Shown here in pieces: positions 43,139 through 51,391 of a stretch of 64,000 nt of DNA. Numbering within the stretch: position 1 is the first letter of the stretch; every line of letters begins with the position of its first letter. Source of the stretch: Streptomyces antnestii (GTDB lineage: Bacteria; Actinomycetota; Actinomycetes; Streptomycetales; Streptomycetaceae); NCBI RefSeq assembly GCF_004005495.1, contig NZ_RZYA01000016.1:124001-188000 (forward strand), read 5' to 3'. The position numbers were made by a program, and so were the translations under genes. The notes under the pieces were generated by a model. The model ran no database searches. It had not been told where the DNA came from and worked only from the letters and a program-made list of their open reading frames with translations.

Positions 43139-44593
43139 CTAGGGCCGCGCCGCCGAGGCCGTCTCGAGGTCCGGGGCCGGAGCTTCCTCCACCGCGGTCC
43201 GCTCCTGCGACGCCTCCTGCGTGAGGCCCGCACCGGGCTTACGCGGGCGGCCCCACAGGTAGTACAGGCCCGAGAGCAGCGCGAGCCAGACGACGCCGAC
43301 GAGGAGGGCGACCCGGGTGTCGGACGAGAAGGCCAGGAGCACGAGCACACCGACCATGAACGCGATGGTCACGATCTGGCCGTAGGGCCAGAACGGGGCC
43401 GGGTACTTCAGCTTCGCCTGTTCCTCGGCCGACATCTTCCGGCGGGCCGCCACCTGCGCCAGCAGGATCATCATCCAGACCCAGACCGTCGCGAAGGTCG
43501 CGATCGAGGAGATGATCAGGAAGATGTTCTCCGGCATCAGGTAGTTAAGGAGCACGCCGAGGAGCAGCGCGCCCATCATGATGCTGACGGTCAGCCACGG
43601 CGCGCCGCCCCGGGTGAGCTTGCGCATGGCGGCCGGGGCCTGGCCGCGCTCGGCCATGCCGTACATGATCCGGCCGGCGGCGAAGATGTCGCTGTTGATG
43701 GCGGACAGGGCGGCCACGATGACGACGACGTTCAGCACGGTCGCCGCGGAGCCGATGCCAAGGCTCGAGAAGATCTGGACGAACGGGCTGCCCGCGGAGT
43801 CGACGTTCTGCCAGGGGTTGAGCGACATGATGACCGCGAGGGCCAGCACGTAGAACAGCACGATGCGCAGCGGGATCCAGTTGACCGCGCTCGGGATCGT
43901 CTTCTCCGGGTTCTGCGCCTCACCGGCCGTGACGCCGATGATCTCGGTGCCGCCGAAGGCGAACATGACCACGGCGAAGGACATGATCAGGCCCTGACCG
44001 CCGTGCGGGAAGAACCCGCCGTGGTTCCAGAGGTTCGAGATGCCGACGTGGTGGTGACCGCTGTGCAGGCCGAAGACGATGATCGCCACACCGGCCGCGA
44101 TCATCGCGACGATGGCGACGACCTTGGCCAGGGAGAGCCAGAACTCCAGCTCACCGAAGACCTTCACGCTGAACAGGTTCATCGTGCCCACGACGAGCAC
44201 GACGGCGAGCACCCAGATCCAGCGGGGCACGCCCGGGAACCAGAAGCCCATGTACACGCCGAAGGCGGTGACGTCCGCGAGACAGACGATCACCATCTCG
44301 AAGGCGTAGGTCCAGCCGGTGATGAATCCGGCCAGCGGTCCGAGATACTTGGTGGCGTATTCGCCGAACGATCCCGCGCACGGGTCGCTCACGGCCATTT
44401 CGCCGAGCGAGCGCAGTACCAGGAAGACCGCGGCTCCGCCGATCAGATACGCGAGCAGGACCGCTGGTCCGGCGGCCTTGATCGATTCGGAGGAGCCGTA
44501 GAAGAGCCCGGTGCCGATGGCTGAGCCGAGAGCGATGAAACGAATGTGGCGGGCCTTGAGCCCCCTGCTCAAGGTAGCCGGTTGTGCAGTCAA
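43139..44593 (-). CDS. Amino acid permease, probable histidine permease
   Basis: 484 residues from a TTG at 44593 with GGAGGG 8 bases before; an upstream ATG would add a non-membrane head. IRFIALGSAIGTGLFYG is the first-helix motif of the AAT group of APC carriers, with about 12 segments. CAGSFGEYATKYLGPLAGF is the helix 3 motif. Its place between hutH and HutC-type control suggests histidine or urocanate uptake (HutT-like), which sequence alone cannot prove. It faces an IclR regulator. Confidence 0.88.
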   Translation of the reverse strand: MTAQPATLSRGLKARHIRFIALGSAIGTGLFYGSSESIKAAGPAVLLAYLIGGAAVFLVLRSLGEMAVSDPCAGSFGEYATKYLGPLAGFITGWTYAFEMVIVCLADVTAFGVYMGFWFPGVPRWIWVLAVVLVVGTMNLFSVKVFGELEFWLSLAKVVAIVAMIAAGVAIIVFGLHSGHHHVGISNLWNHGGFFPHGGQGLIMSFAVVMFAFGGTEIIGVTAGEAQNPEKTIPSAVNWIPLRIVLFYVLALAVIMSLNPWQNVDSAGSPFVQIFSSLGIGSAATVLNVVVIVAALSAINSDIFAAGRIMYGMAERGQAPAAMRKLTRGGAPWLTVSIMMGALLLGVLLNYLMPENIFLIISSIATFATVWVWMMILLAQVAARRKMSAEEQAKLKYPAPFWPYGQIVTIAFMVGVLVLLAFSSDTRVALLVGVVWLALLSGLYYLWGRPRKPGAGLTQEASQERTAVEEAPAPDLETASAARP

Positions 44594-44689
44594 CGAATTG
44601 CCCTCCTTGGGACAGCATTGTCCCGGACGGGTGGGGGGTGCTTGCTTCGGCCGTTCGACCTGGAACACGCCCGCTGTACGGAGGGCACT

Positions 44690-44711
44690 TGTATATTCCT
44701 GTCTATACAGG
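44690..44711. promoter_or_regulatory. Operator candidate between permease and IclR genes
   Basis: TGTATA-N8-TATACA (44690-44709) and the overlapping CCTGT-CTAT-ACAGG (44698-44711) lie 19 to 41 bases before the IclR ATG. AT-rich compared with the surroundings, probably core promoter and autoregulatory site. Confidence 0.5.
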
Positions 44712-44730
44712 GTCGTCAAGGGGTGAACTA

Positions 44731-45543
44731 ATGAATGAACGCGAGACGACGTCCAGCAGCACCTCTCCGGCGGTCGGGCGAGCCCTCGACATTCTCCTGC
44801 ATCTCGCGGGCCGCCCGGGCCTCGTCCAGGCGGGCGCGCTCGCCCGCGACCTGGGCATCCCGCGCTCGTCCGCGTACCACATCCTCTCGGTGCTCGTGGA
44901 GCGCGGGTTCGTGACCTACGTGGCCAAGGAACAGGCGTACGGTCTCGGGGTCGCGTCCTTCGAGATCGGCTCCGCGTACCTGCGTCACGAACCCCTGGAA
45001 CGCATCGCGCGGCCCATCCTGCGCAACCTCTCGAACCGGCTCGGCCAGACCGTCCACCTCGGCATCCTCTACGGCTCCGAGAGCGTCTACCTGCTCAAGG
45101 AACGCCCCACCACGGCCCGTTCCGGCGACGTCGACACCCCGCTCGTCACGGACATCGGCGTCCGGCTGCCCGCCCACCTGACGGCCAACGGCCGGGCCCT
45201 GCTCGCCTACTCGGGCGAGGCGCAACTACGGGCGCTCTTCCCGCGTCCGGGCAGCCTGATCACCCGGACCGGCAAGGGCCCGCGGTCCCTGCCGGAACTG
45301 CTCGCCCTGCTCGCCCGGGACCGCGAGCGCGGCTGGTCGGAGGAGATCGAGCTGGTCTCCGAGGGGCTCCGGTCGATCGGGGTGGCCGCCTTCGACCACA
45401 ACGGACACCCCGTGGCCGCCCTCAGCAGCACGTGGCACCGGCACTACGCCCGGCACGACCCGGTCGAGGTGCGCGACGCCCTGCAACAGGGCGCGGCGCG
45501 GCTGACGGCCGCCGTGTCGGGTCGGGCGCCGCGGGGCGGGTGA
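44731..45543 (+). CDS. IclR-family transcriptional regulator
   Basis: 270 residues. HTH (about 15-75: LARDLGIPRSSAYHILSVL) and effector domain (about 90-255). It is close in pattern to the other IclR at 40411 (shared YGLGV-x-FE-GS, DIGVRLPAHLTA-GRA), suggesting ancient duplication. Divergent from the probable histidine permease across 137 bases with two palindromes, so likely its regulator. AAGGGG precedes the ATG. Confidence 0.88.
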   Translation: MNERETTSSSTSPAVGRALDILLHLAGRPGLVQAGALARDLGIPRSSAYHILSVLVERGFVTYVAKEQAYGLGVASFEIGSAYLRHEPLERIARPILRNLSNRLGQTVHLGILYGSESVYLLKERPTTARSGDVDTPLVTDIGVRLPAHLTANGRALLAYSGEAQLRALFPRPGSLITRTGKGPRSLPELLALLARDRERGWSEEIELVSEGLRSIGVAAFDHNGHPVAALSSTWHRHYARHDPVEVRDALQQGAARLTAAVSGRAPRGG

Positions 45544-45650
45544 CGGGACGCCGGGTGATCGGACGTCGGGTGATCGGCTGTCGGTCGGCCGGACGCCGGC
45601 TGGTAGGTACGCCGGGTGGCCGGACGTCGGCCGGCAGGTGCGCCGAGTGT
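45544..45650. repeat. Degenerate short repeats between converging genes
   Basis: GGACGCCGGGTGATCGGACG-like units recur with variation (GGACGTCGGGTGATCGG, GGACGCCGGCTGGTAGG, GTACGCCGGGTGGCCGG). They share the core GRYGYCGG. No protein is evident; they may also fold as a terminator. Confidence 0.55.
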
Positions 45651-45682
45651 GAGGCGCCCGGCGCGTGCGCCCACCGGGCCGG

Positions 45683-46450
45683 TCAGTGCGTGTCGAACGT
45701 GCCTTCGAGCCGGTACCGGGATCCCGGGTGCAGCAGTCGCGCGATGCTCACCAGGGCGTCCTGGGACCAGGTGCGGCGATGGATGCGCAGGCAGGGCTCC
45801 GACTCCGTGATGCCGAGGATCGCCGACTCCTCCGCGGAGGGCAGCACCGCCTCCACGATGTGCTCGCCCCGGCCCAGCGGGGCCGCCTCGGACAGGTACG
45901 TGAACGGGGTGCGCCGGGTGAAGTCCTGGTCCAGGTAGTGCGGCGCGAACTGCGGGTTGACGTACCGGTCCTCCAGCTGGACGGCCACGTCGTCCTCGAA
46001 GTGCACCACCCGTGAGCGGAACACCGTCGCCCCCACATCGAGCCCGAACTGGCCGCTGATGTCAGGGCCCGCCGCCTCCTCCCGCAGGAACAGCACCCGC
46101 GCGTGGTAGCGGCGGCCGCGGTGACGGACCTCGTCGGCGATGTTGTGCACCTCGACCAGCGCGGAGCTGCCCTTGTCGACGTGCACGAACGTGCCCACCC
46201 CCATGACGCGCCGGAGCATTCCCTGCGCGCTCAGCTCGCGCAGCGCGCGGTTGATCGTCATCCGGGACAGGCCGAGGGACTCGACGAACTGGCTCTCCGA
46301 CGGCAGGGCGTCGCCCTCACGCCAGCGCCCGCTGGTGATCTGCTCGATCACCAGGTCCTTCACCCGCTGATACGCGGGAGTCGAGCTCGACCCCTGCTCC
46401 GCGTACAGACGCGCGAGGTCCGCACCCTCGACGGCCAAGCCGCTCACCAT
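45683..46450 (-). CDS. HutC-type GntR transcriptional regulator
   Basis: 255 residues: winged HTH (about 25-90: SESQFVESLGLSRMTINRAL) and UTRA ligand domain (about 100-240), the structure of HutC, which represses histidine-use genes until urocanate binds. It is divergent from hutU with a perfect palindrome between, which strengthens the assignment but does not prove it. Residues LEDRYVNPQFAPHYLDQDF resemble the HutC ligand-binding region. The start at 46450 is supported by nearby MVSG, without a clear ribosome site. Confidence 0.88.
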   Translation of the reverse strand: MVSGLAVEGADLARLYAEQGSSSTPAYQRVKDLVIEQITSGRWREGDALPSESQFVESLGLSRMTINRALRELSAQGMLRRVMGVGTFVHVDKGSSALVEVHNIADEVRHRGRRYHARVLFLREEAAGPDISGQFGLDVGATVFRSRVVHFEDDVAVQLEDRYVNPQFAPHYLDQDFTRRTPFTYLSEAAPLGRGEHIVEAVLPSAEESAILGITESEPCLRIHRRTWSQDALVSIARLLHPGSRYRLEGTFDTH

Positions 46451-46590
46451 CCTCGTCCCCTTCGTTCCCCCAGGCCCGGACAGGCGGGCGCCGTCGAGAT
46501 TCTAGGCGAAAGCGCCTGTCAGACCAGGGGTGGAGGCCACTCGGCGGCCACTCGGCGGCCTGCGGTGAGACGGGGTCCCGGCGAGCAGGG

Positions 46591-46606
46591 TTCTCGGATC
46601 CGAGAA
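46591..46606. promoter_or_regulatory. Perfect palindrome before hutU
   Basis: TTCTCGGATCCGAGAA, 86 bases before the hutU ATG and 141 from the HutC-type start. Its outer half-sites suit a dimeric GntR protein. A weak promoter (TTCACG, then ATAGGT 18 bases later) follows. Confidence 0.5.
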
Positions 46607-46692
46607 TCCCGGGGGACCTGACTGGTTCACGCCCCCGCGAATGCGTGTCATAGGTGGCGAAGAACGTTTGATCTCCCCTCTCAGGAGCCAGC

Positions 46693-48363
46693 ATGACCGG
46701 CGTTTCCCCCCGCAGCATCCGAGCCCCCCGCGGTCCCGAACTGAACAGCCTCGGCTGGCAGCAGGAGGGTGCCCTGCGCATGCTCATGAACAACCTTGAC
46801 GCCGAGGTGGCCGAGCACCCCGACAAGCTCGTGGTCTACGGGGGCACCGGCAAGGCTGCCCGCTCCTGGGAGGCGTACGACGCGATCGTGCGGACGCTGA
46901 AGACGCTGAAGAACGACGAGACGCTTCTGGTCCAGTCCGGTAAGCCGGTCGGTGTGATGCGCACCAACGAGTGGGCGCCGCGTGTGCTGCTCGCGAACTC
47001 GAACCTGGTGGGTGACTGGGCGAACTGGGAGGAGTTCCGCAAGCTGGAGGCCGAGGGTCTGACGATGTACGGCCAGATGACGGCCGGTTCGTGGATCTAC
47101 ATCGGTTCGCAGGGCATCGTCCAGGGCACCTACGAGACCTTCGGCGCGGTGGCCCGCAAGAAGTTCAACGGCACCCTGGCCGGCACCATCACGCTGACCG
47201 CCGGCATGGGTGGCATGGGTGGCGCGCAGCCGCTCGCGGTGACGATGAACGAGGGCGTCGCGATCTGTGTCGACGTCGACGAGACCCGTATCGACCGCCG
47301 TATCGGCACCCGTTACCTGGACGTGAAGGCCGACAACCTGGACCACGCCCTGGAGCTGGCGGTCCAGGCCCGCGACGAGCGCCGTGGTCTGTCCATCGGT
47401 GTGGTGGGCAACGCGGCGGAGATCTTCCCGGAGCTGCTTGAGCGGGACGCGCCGATCGACATCGTGACCGACCAGACCTCGGCCCACGACCCGCTGGCCT
47501 ACCTGCCGGTGGGGATCTCGGTGGCGGACTGGGACAAGGAGCGCGAGGCGGACCCGGCCGGTTTCACGGACAAGGCGCGGCACTCGATGCGCCTGCACGT
47601 CGAGGCGATGCTGGGCTTCCTGGACAAGGGTGCCGAGGTCTTCGACTACGGCAACTCGATCCGGGACGAGGCCCGCAAGGCCGGCTGCGAGCGGGCGTTC
47701 GACTTCCCCGGCTTCGTGCCGGCGCACATCCGTCCGCTGTTCGAGGAGGGCCTGGGCCCGTTCCGCTGGGCCGCCCTGTCGGGTGACCCGGAGGACATCG
47801 CCAAGACGGACAAGGCGATCAAGGAGCTGTTCCCGGAGAACAAGCACCTGCACCGCTGGATCGACATGGCTTCCGAGCGCATCGCGTTCGAGGGTCTGCC
47901 GGCGCGTATCTGCTGGCTGGGCTACGGCGAGCGTCACCTGGCGGGTCTGAAGTTCAACGAGATGGTCGCCTCCGGCGAGCTGTCGGCGCCGGTCGCCATC
48001 GGCCGTGACCACCTCGACTCGGGCTCGGTGGCTTCCCCGTACCGCGAGACGGAGGCCATGAAGGACGGCTCGGACGCGATCGCCGACTGGCCGCTGCTGA
48101 ACGCCCTGGTCAACACGGCCTCGGGTGCCTCGTGGGTCTCGATCCACCACGGCGGCGGTGTCGGCATGGGCCGCTCCATCCACGCCGGTCAGGTCTGCGT
48201 CGCCGACGGCACCGACCTCGCCGCCGAGAAGCTGTCCCGCGTCCTGACCAACGACCCGGGCATGGGCGTCATCCGCCACGTCGACGCCGGTTACGAGCAC
48301 GCCGCCAACGTGGCTGACGAGCGCGGCGTGCGCATTCCGATGTCGGAGCACGACGCGCGCTGA
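46693..48363 (+). CDS. hutU: Urocanate hydratase
   Basis: 556 residues, usual length. GMGGMGGAQPLAV is the NAD-binding loop and ICWLGYGERHLAG carries the active-site Cys. Uses NAD as electrophile to turn urocanate into imidazolonepropionate, the second Hut step. CAGGAG precedes the ATG. The codons are very strongly G/C-ended and regular, as in well-expressed genes. Directly downstream is the hutG remnant, and no hutI is seen in the window. Confidence 0.97.
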   Translation: MTGVSPRSIRAPRGPELNSLGWQQEGALRMLMNNLDAEVAEHPDKLVVYGGTGKAARSWEAYDAIVRTLKTLKNDETLLVQSGKPVGVMRTNEWAPRVLLANSNLVGDWANWEEFRKLEAEGLTMYGQMTAGSWIYIGSQGIVQGTYETFGAVARKKFNGTLAGTITLTAGMGGMGGAQPLAVTMNEGVAICVDVDETRIDRRIGTRYLDVKADNLDHALELAVQARDERRGLSIGVVGNAAEIFPELLERDAPIDIVTDQTSAHDPLAYLPVGISVADWDKEREADPAGFTDKARHSMRLHVEAMLGFLDKGAEVFDYGNSIRDEARKAGCERAFDFPGFVPAHIRPLFEEGLGPFRWAALSGDPEDIAKTDKAIKELFPENKHLHRWIDMASERIAFEGLPARICWLGYGERHLAGLKFNEMVASGELSAPVAIGRDHLDSGSVASPYRETEAMKDGSDAIADWPLLNALVNTASGASWVSIHHGGGVGMGRSIHAGQVCVADGTDLAAEKLSRVLTNDPGMGVIRHVDAGYEHAANVADERGVRIPMSEHDAR

Positions 48364-48364
48364 C

Positions 48365-48850
48365 AACAGACACCGTCCTCCCTGCGGCGCCGGCTGTGGA
48401 TGCGGCACCCGCGGGGTGGACGGGCCGGGACGAAGGTCCCGGGCAACCAGGGCCGCCCCGGTGCGGCGAACGGCCCTGACATATTGCGCGGCGCACTCGC
48501 CTCCATGGCACCGCCGGTCCCGAACGGTGCCGTGGAGGTGGGCGACATCGAGGTGGCCGAGGGTGATCCGGAGTCCGGACAACGGCGTCCGGGCGCGGCG
48601 ATCACCCCGATCGCCGGCTGTGGCCACCCCCGTGGTGGTCCTCGGCGGCGGCCACGACGTCGCGTACGGCAGCTACCTCGGGCCGGCCGGAACACGCGCA
48701 CCGCGTGACGGCGGCCGGCTCGGGGTGCTGAACCTCGGCTTGGGCGCGGGGAACATGGTGAGCCCTCACTCACCCGTTCCCCGCGCTCAACCCCCAAAAG
48801 CAGGTCGCCAGGCTGTGAGAGCAAGGACAGCCGCAGCCTGGCGACCGTAG
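48365..48850 (+). pseudogene. hutG: Broken formimidoylglutamase/ureohydrolase gene
   Basis: Three pieces in different frames resemble HutG in the right order: an N-terminal GWTGRDEGPG (about 48410-48443), then GRPGAANGPDILRGALA with APPVPNGAVEVGDIEVAEG (about 48452-48620), and PVVVLGGGHDVAYGSYLG with RLGVLNL (about 48620-48740). Between the first two a large stretch (including the first part of the fold) is missing, and a frameshift separates the second and third. The expected next motif DAHFDLR is absent. The metal site GGGHE is partly seen as GGGHD. The enzyme would have ended the Hut pathway; it cannot be made here. Confidence 0.7.
48803..48846. terminator. Terminator hairpin at the end of the hut region
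   Basis: GGTCGCCAGGCTG (48803-48815) pairs exactly with CAGCCTGGCGACC (48834-48846). The loop is 18 bases. It lies after the hutG remnant and before the PP2C gene. Confidence 0.75.
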
Positions 48851-48854
48851 TAAC

Positions 48855-48902
48855 GGCTACGGCTACGGCTACGGCTACGGCTACGGCTACGGCCACGGCT
48901 TC
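48855..48902. repeat. Hexanucleotide microsatellite (GGCTAC)6
   Basis: Six perfect GGCTAC units from 48855 to 48890, then GGCCAC and GGCTTC. It sits between the hairpin and the converging phosphatase stop, so outside coding sequence. Confidence 0.9.
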
Positions 48903-48935
48903 GGGCCGAGACGGCCGTCGCCGCGAGGATCCGGG

Positions 48936-49778
48936 TCAGTCGGCGACGGAGACCAGCGCGACCGTGATGTTGTCGGGGCCGCCCGCCTCCATCGCGGCTT
49001 TCCACAGCTCGAAGACGGCGCGGCCGCCGTCGTGCGCCCGGAGCAGCTCGTCGATCCGGTCCTCGGGCACGGGGTCGGTGAGACCGTCCGTGCAGACCAC
49101 CATCCGCTTCCCGGGCGAGAGCGGCGACATGCTGACGTGCGGCGTGATCTCGCTGAAACTCGGCGCGCCGCCGAGTGCCTGCGTGACGATCGAGGTGGTG
49201 CGCCGGCCCGGCGCGAGCGGCGGGCTGTCGTCGACGCTCACCTGATGCAGAGTCTCGTCCGCCTCGGCCGACTCGTCCGCCGGGGCCGACTCCTGTGCCT
49301 CGTCCGCCTCGTCCGCTTCGTCGGTTTCCGCTGCTTCGGTCGCTTCATCCGCGTCGGCCGGGCCCACGTCGAGCACCCGGCTGTCGCCGACGTTGAAGAC
49401 GAGCAGTTCGCCTTCGAGGACCACCACGCCCGCGACGGTCGTCCCCATCATGGTCAGCTCCGGGTCACGGTCGGCGGCCGCGTACACGGCGTGGTTGCAC
49501 AGGGCCAGCGCGTCACGCACCGCGTCCTCGCTGTCCAGGCTCGGCCCGTACGCGGCCAGGCGGCGGGCGACGAGGCTGCTCGCCACGTCACCGGCGGGCT
49601 GCCCGCCCATGCCGTCGGCGACCGCGACGACGAGGGGGTGGCCGAACGGGAACACCATCGTCTGAGGGTTCTCCGTCACCGTTCCGCACAGGGTCCACGG
49701 GCCGACGACCAGGCTGTCCTCGTTGTGGTCGCGTCGGAGCCCGGTGTGACTCAGGGCCGTGACCGTGATGTAGGGCAT
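48936..49778 (-). CDS. PP2C-type Ser/Thr protein phosphatase with acidic insert
   Basis: 280 residues. Mn/Mg-site motifs: DHNEDS near the start, VADGMGGQPAG, GDSRVL, CTDGLTD and AGGPDNITVALV at the end. These dephosphorylate Ser/Thr phosphoproteins in signalling. An insert at about 146-180 consists largely of DEA/EAD units (acidic), placed in the loop after the GDSRVL strand. Start ATG at 49778 is usual for the family (YITVTALSHTGLRRDHNED). Its gene faces the phosphoribosyltransferase fusion. Confidence 0.92.
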   Translation of the reverse strand: MPYITVTALSHTGLRRDHNEDSLVVGPWTLCGTVTENPQTMVFPFGHPLVVAVADGMGGQPAGDVASSLVARRLAAYGPSLDSEDAVRDALALCNHAVYAAADRDPELTMMGTTVAGVVVLEGELLVFNVGDSRVLDVGPADADEATEAAETDEADEADEAQESAPADESAEADETLHQVSVDDSPPLAPGRRTTSIVTQALGGAPSFSEITPHVSMSPLSPGKRMVVCTDGLTDPVPEDRIDELLRAHDGGRAVFELWKAAMEAGGPDNITVALVSVAD

Positions 49779-49927
49779 GGCTGGGGCCGCCTCTCCGTGA
49801 CGGAGCGCATCATCCGCACCACCATTGTCGCGCCACGGGCCGGATCGGGCCGGGCGGCGCGTACGCCCCCGACTTGCGCCGTGCCGTGATCGGAGTTAGC
49901 CCGGAGGTACAGGCAGGCGACTGCCTC

Positions 49928-49945
49928 ACGTCTCGTTCGAGACGT
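49928..49945. promoter_or_regulatory. Palindrome before the fusion gene
   Basis: ACGTCTC-GTTC-GAGACGT, a 7+4+7 perfect inverted repeat ending 21 bases before the GTG start. A hairpin in the leader or an operator. Confidence 0.45.
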
Positions 49946-49966
49946 CTGCGAGATGGGGCGAGCACG

Positions 49967-51289
49967 GTGCGGTTCACGGATCGTACGGATGCCGGGCGGC
50001 GGCTGGCCACAGCGCTGCAACATCTGCGCGGGGAGCAGCCGGTCGTCCTCGGGCTGCCGCGCGGCGGCGTGCCGGTGGCCTTCGAGGTGGCGAGCGCGCT
50101 TGGCGCCCCGCTCGATGTGATCGTGGTCCGTAAACTCGGCGTCCCCTATCAGCCGGAACTCGCGTTCGGCGCGATCGGTGAGGGCGGTGTGCGGGTCCTC
50201 AACGAGGACATCGTGCGCCACTGCGGGATCGATCCGGACCACATCGCCGCCGTGGAGCGCGTGGAGCGGCAGGAACTGGAACGGCGGGCGCGGCGCTACC
50301 GCGGCGGCCGGCCTCCGGCGGCGGGCGACGCCCGCACCGTGATCGTGGTGGACGACGGGATCGCCACCGGCGCCACGGCGGCCGCGGCCTGCCAGGTCGT
50401 ACGGGCGCGGGGCGCGGCCCACGTGGTGCTCGCCGTGCCGGTCGGGCCGCCCGACGCGGTGCACCGGCTGAGCGGCGTCGCGGACGAGATGGTGTGCCTG
50501 TCCGCACCGCCGATGTTCGGCTCCGTCGGTGAGTGGTACGTCGACTTCTCGCAGACCACGGACGAGGAAGTGGCCGCGTGTCTGGCCCGGGCGGCGGACA
50601 GCGCGGGACGTGTGCGGCCCGCACCGGTCACGACCGAGGTCGAGGTGGACGCCGGCGAGGTGCGGCTGAATGGAGACCTCGCACGGCCGGAAGGGGCCGC
50701 GGGCGTCGTCATGTTCGCCCACGGCTCGGGCAGCAGCCGGCACAGCCCGCGCAACCGCGCGGTCGCCACGGTGTTGCAGGAAGCCGGGCTCGGCACGCTC
50801 CTGTTCGACCTGCTGACCCCGGCGGAGGAAGCCGACCGGGACAACGTCTTCGACATCGGCACCCTCGCTCGCAGACTGTCGGGAGCCACCCGGTGGCTCC
50901 GCGACCGCGAACCGGCCCCCATCGGATACTTCGGCGCCAGCACCGGGGCCGCGGCCGCGCTCCGGGCGGCCGCCGAGGACGCGGACGTCGGCGCCGTGGT
51001 GTCCAGGGGAGGACGGCCCGACCTCGCCGGACCGCACCTCGGCGACGTACGCGCGCCGACCCTCCTCATCGTCGGCGGCGACGACACGATGGTGCTCGAA
51101 CTCAACCGCGCGGCCCAGGCCCGGCTCCGGTGCGAGAACCGCCTCGAGATCGTGCCGGGAGCCACGCACCTCTTCGAGGAACCCGGAGCGCTCGACCGGG
51201 TCGCCGACCTCGCACGGTCCTGGTTCCTCGCGCACCTGGCCGCCGGCAGCGCCCCACCCACGGCCGCGCACCCACAGTCACACCGCTGA
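49967..51289 (+). CDS. Phosphoribosyltransferase fused to alpha/beta-hydrolase
   Basis: 440 residues. The N-terminal PRTase-fold domain (about 1-205) has the PRPP-loop VIVVDDGIATGATA. The C-terminal domain (about 225-435) is a small hydrolase with the elbow GYFGASTGAAA (Ser nucleophile) and THLFEEPGAL (His). Such fusions are known in actinobacteria and proteobacteria, often stress-linked, without a clear reaction. Start is a GTG with weak ribosome site. Beside PP2C (divergent) and TerD (convergent), it fits a stress-response neighbourhood, by inference. Confidence 0.85.
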   Translation: MRFTDRTDAGRRLATALQHLRGEQPVVLGLPRGGVPVAFEVASALGAPLDVIVVRKLGVPYQPELAFGAIGEGGVRVLNEDIVRHCGIDPDHIAAVERVERQELERRARRYRGGRPPAAGDARTVIVVDDGIATGATAAAACQVVRARGAAHVVLAVPVGPPDAVHRLSGVADEMVCLSAPPMFGSVGEWYVDFSQTTDEEVAACLARAADSAGRVRPAPVTTEVEVDAGEVRLNGDLARPEGAAGVVMFAHGSGSSRHSPRNRAVATVLQEAGLGTLLFDLLTPAEEADRDNVFDIGTLARRLSGATRWLRDREPAPIGYFGASTGAAAALRAAAEDADVGAVVSRGGRPDLAGPHLGDVRAPTLLIVGGDDTMVLELNRAAQARLRCENRLEIVPGATHLFEEPGALDRVADLARSWFLAHLAAGSAPPTAAHPQSHR

Positions 51290-51304
51290 CCGTTGAAGGG
51301 CACG

Positions 51305-51345
51305 GGCGGGGCCGGGCACGTCCCATGACGCGCCCGGCCCCCGCC
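51305..51345. terminator. Bidirectional terminator hairpin
   Basis: GGCGGGGCCGGGC (51305-51317) pairs with GCCCGGCCCC-C-GCC (51332-51345), one unpaired base. Between the convergent fusion gene and terD. Confidence 0.75.
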
Positions 51346-51357
51346 AACTCCCGCTCG

Positions 51358-51391
51358 CCGACTACCGGTTGCTCCCCGACTACCGGTTGCT
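51358..51391. repeat. 16-base duplication across the terD stop
   Basis: CCGACTACCGGTTGCT occurs at 51358-51373 and 51376-51391. The right copy encodes the last residues Ser-Asn-Arg and the stop of the TerD protein on the minus strand, so a second stop-bearing copy trails the gene. Confidence 0.9.

Noticed and set aside
46530..46562. Operator from doubled CCACTCGGCGG near hutU
   Set aside because: A short direct repeat in GC-rich DNA, not a dyad and not placed at a promoter.
46681..48627. 650-codon minus-strand frame opposite hutU
   Set aside because: hutU on the plus strand has full motifs and regular codon use; the reverse frame has none.
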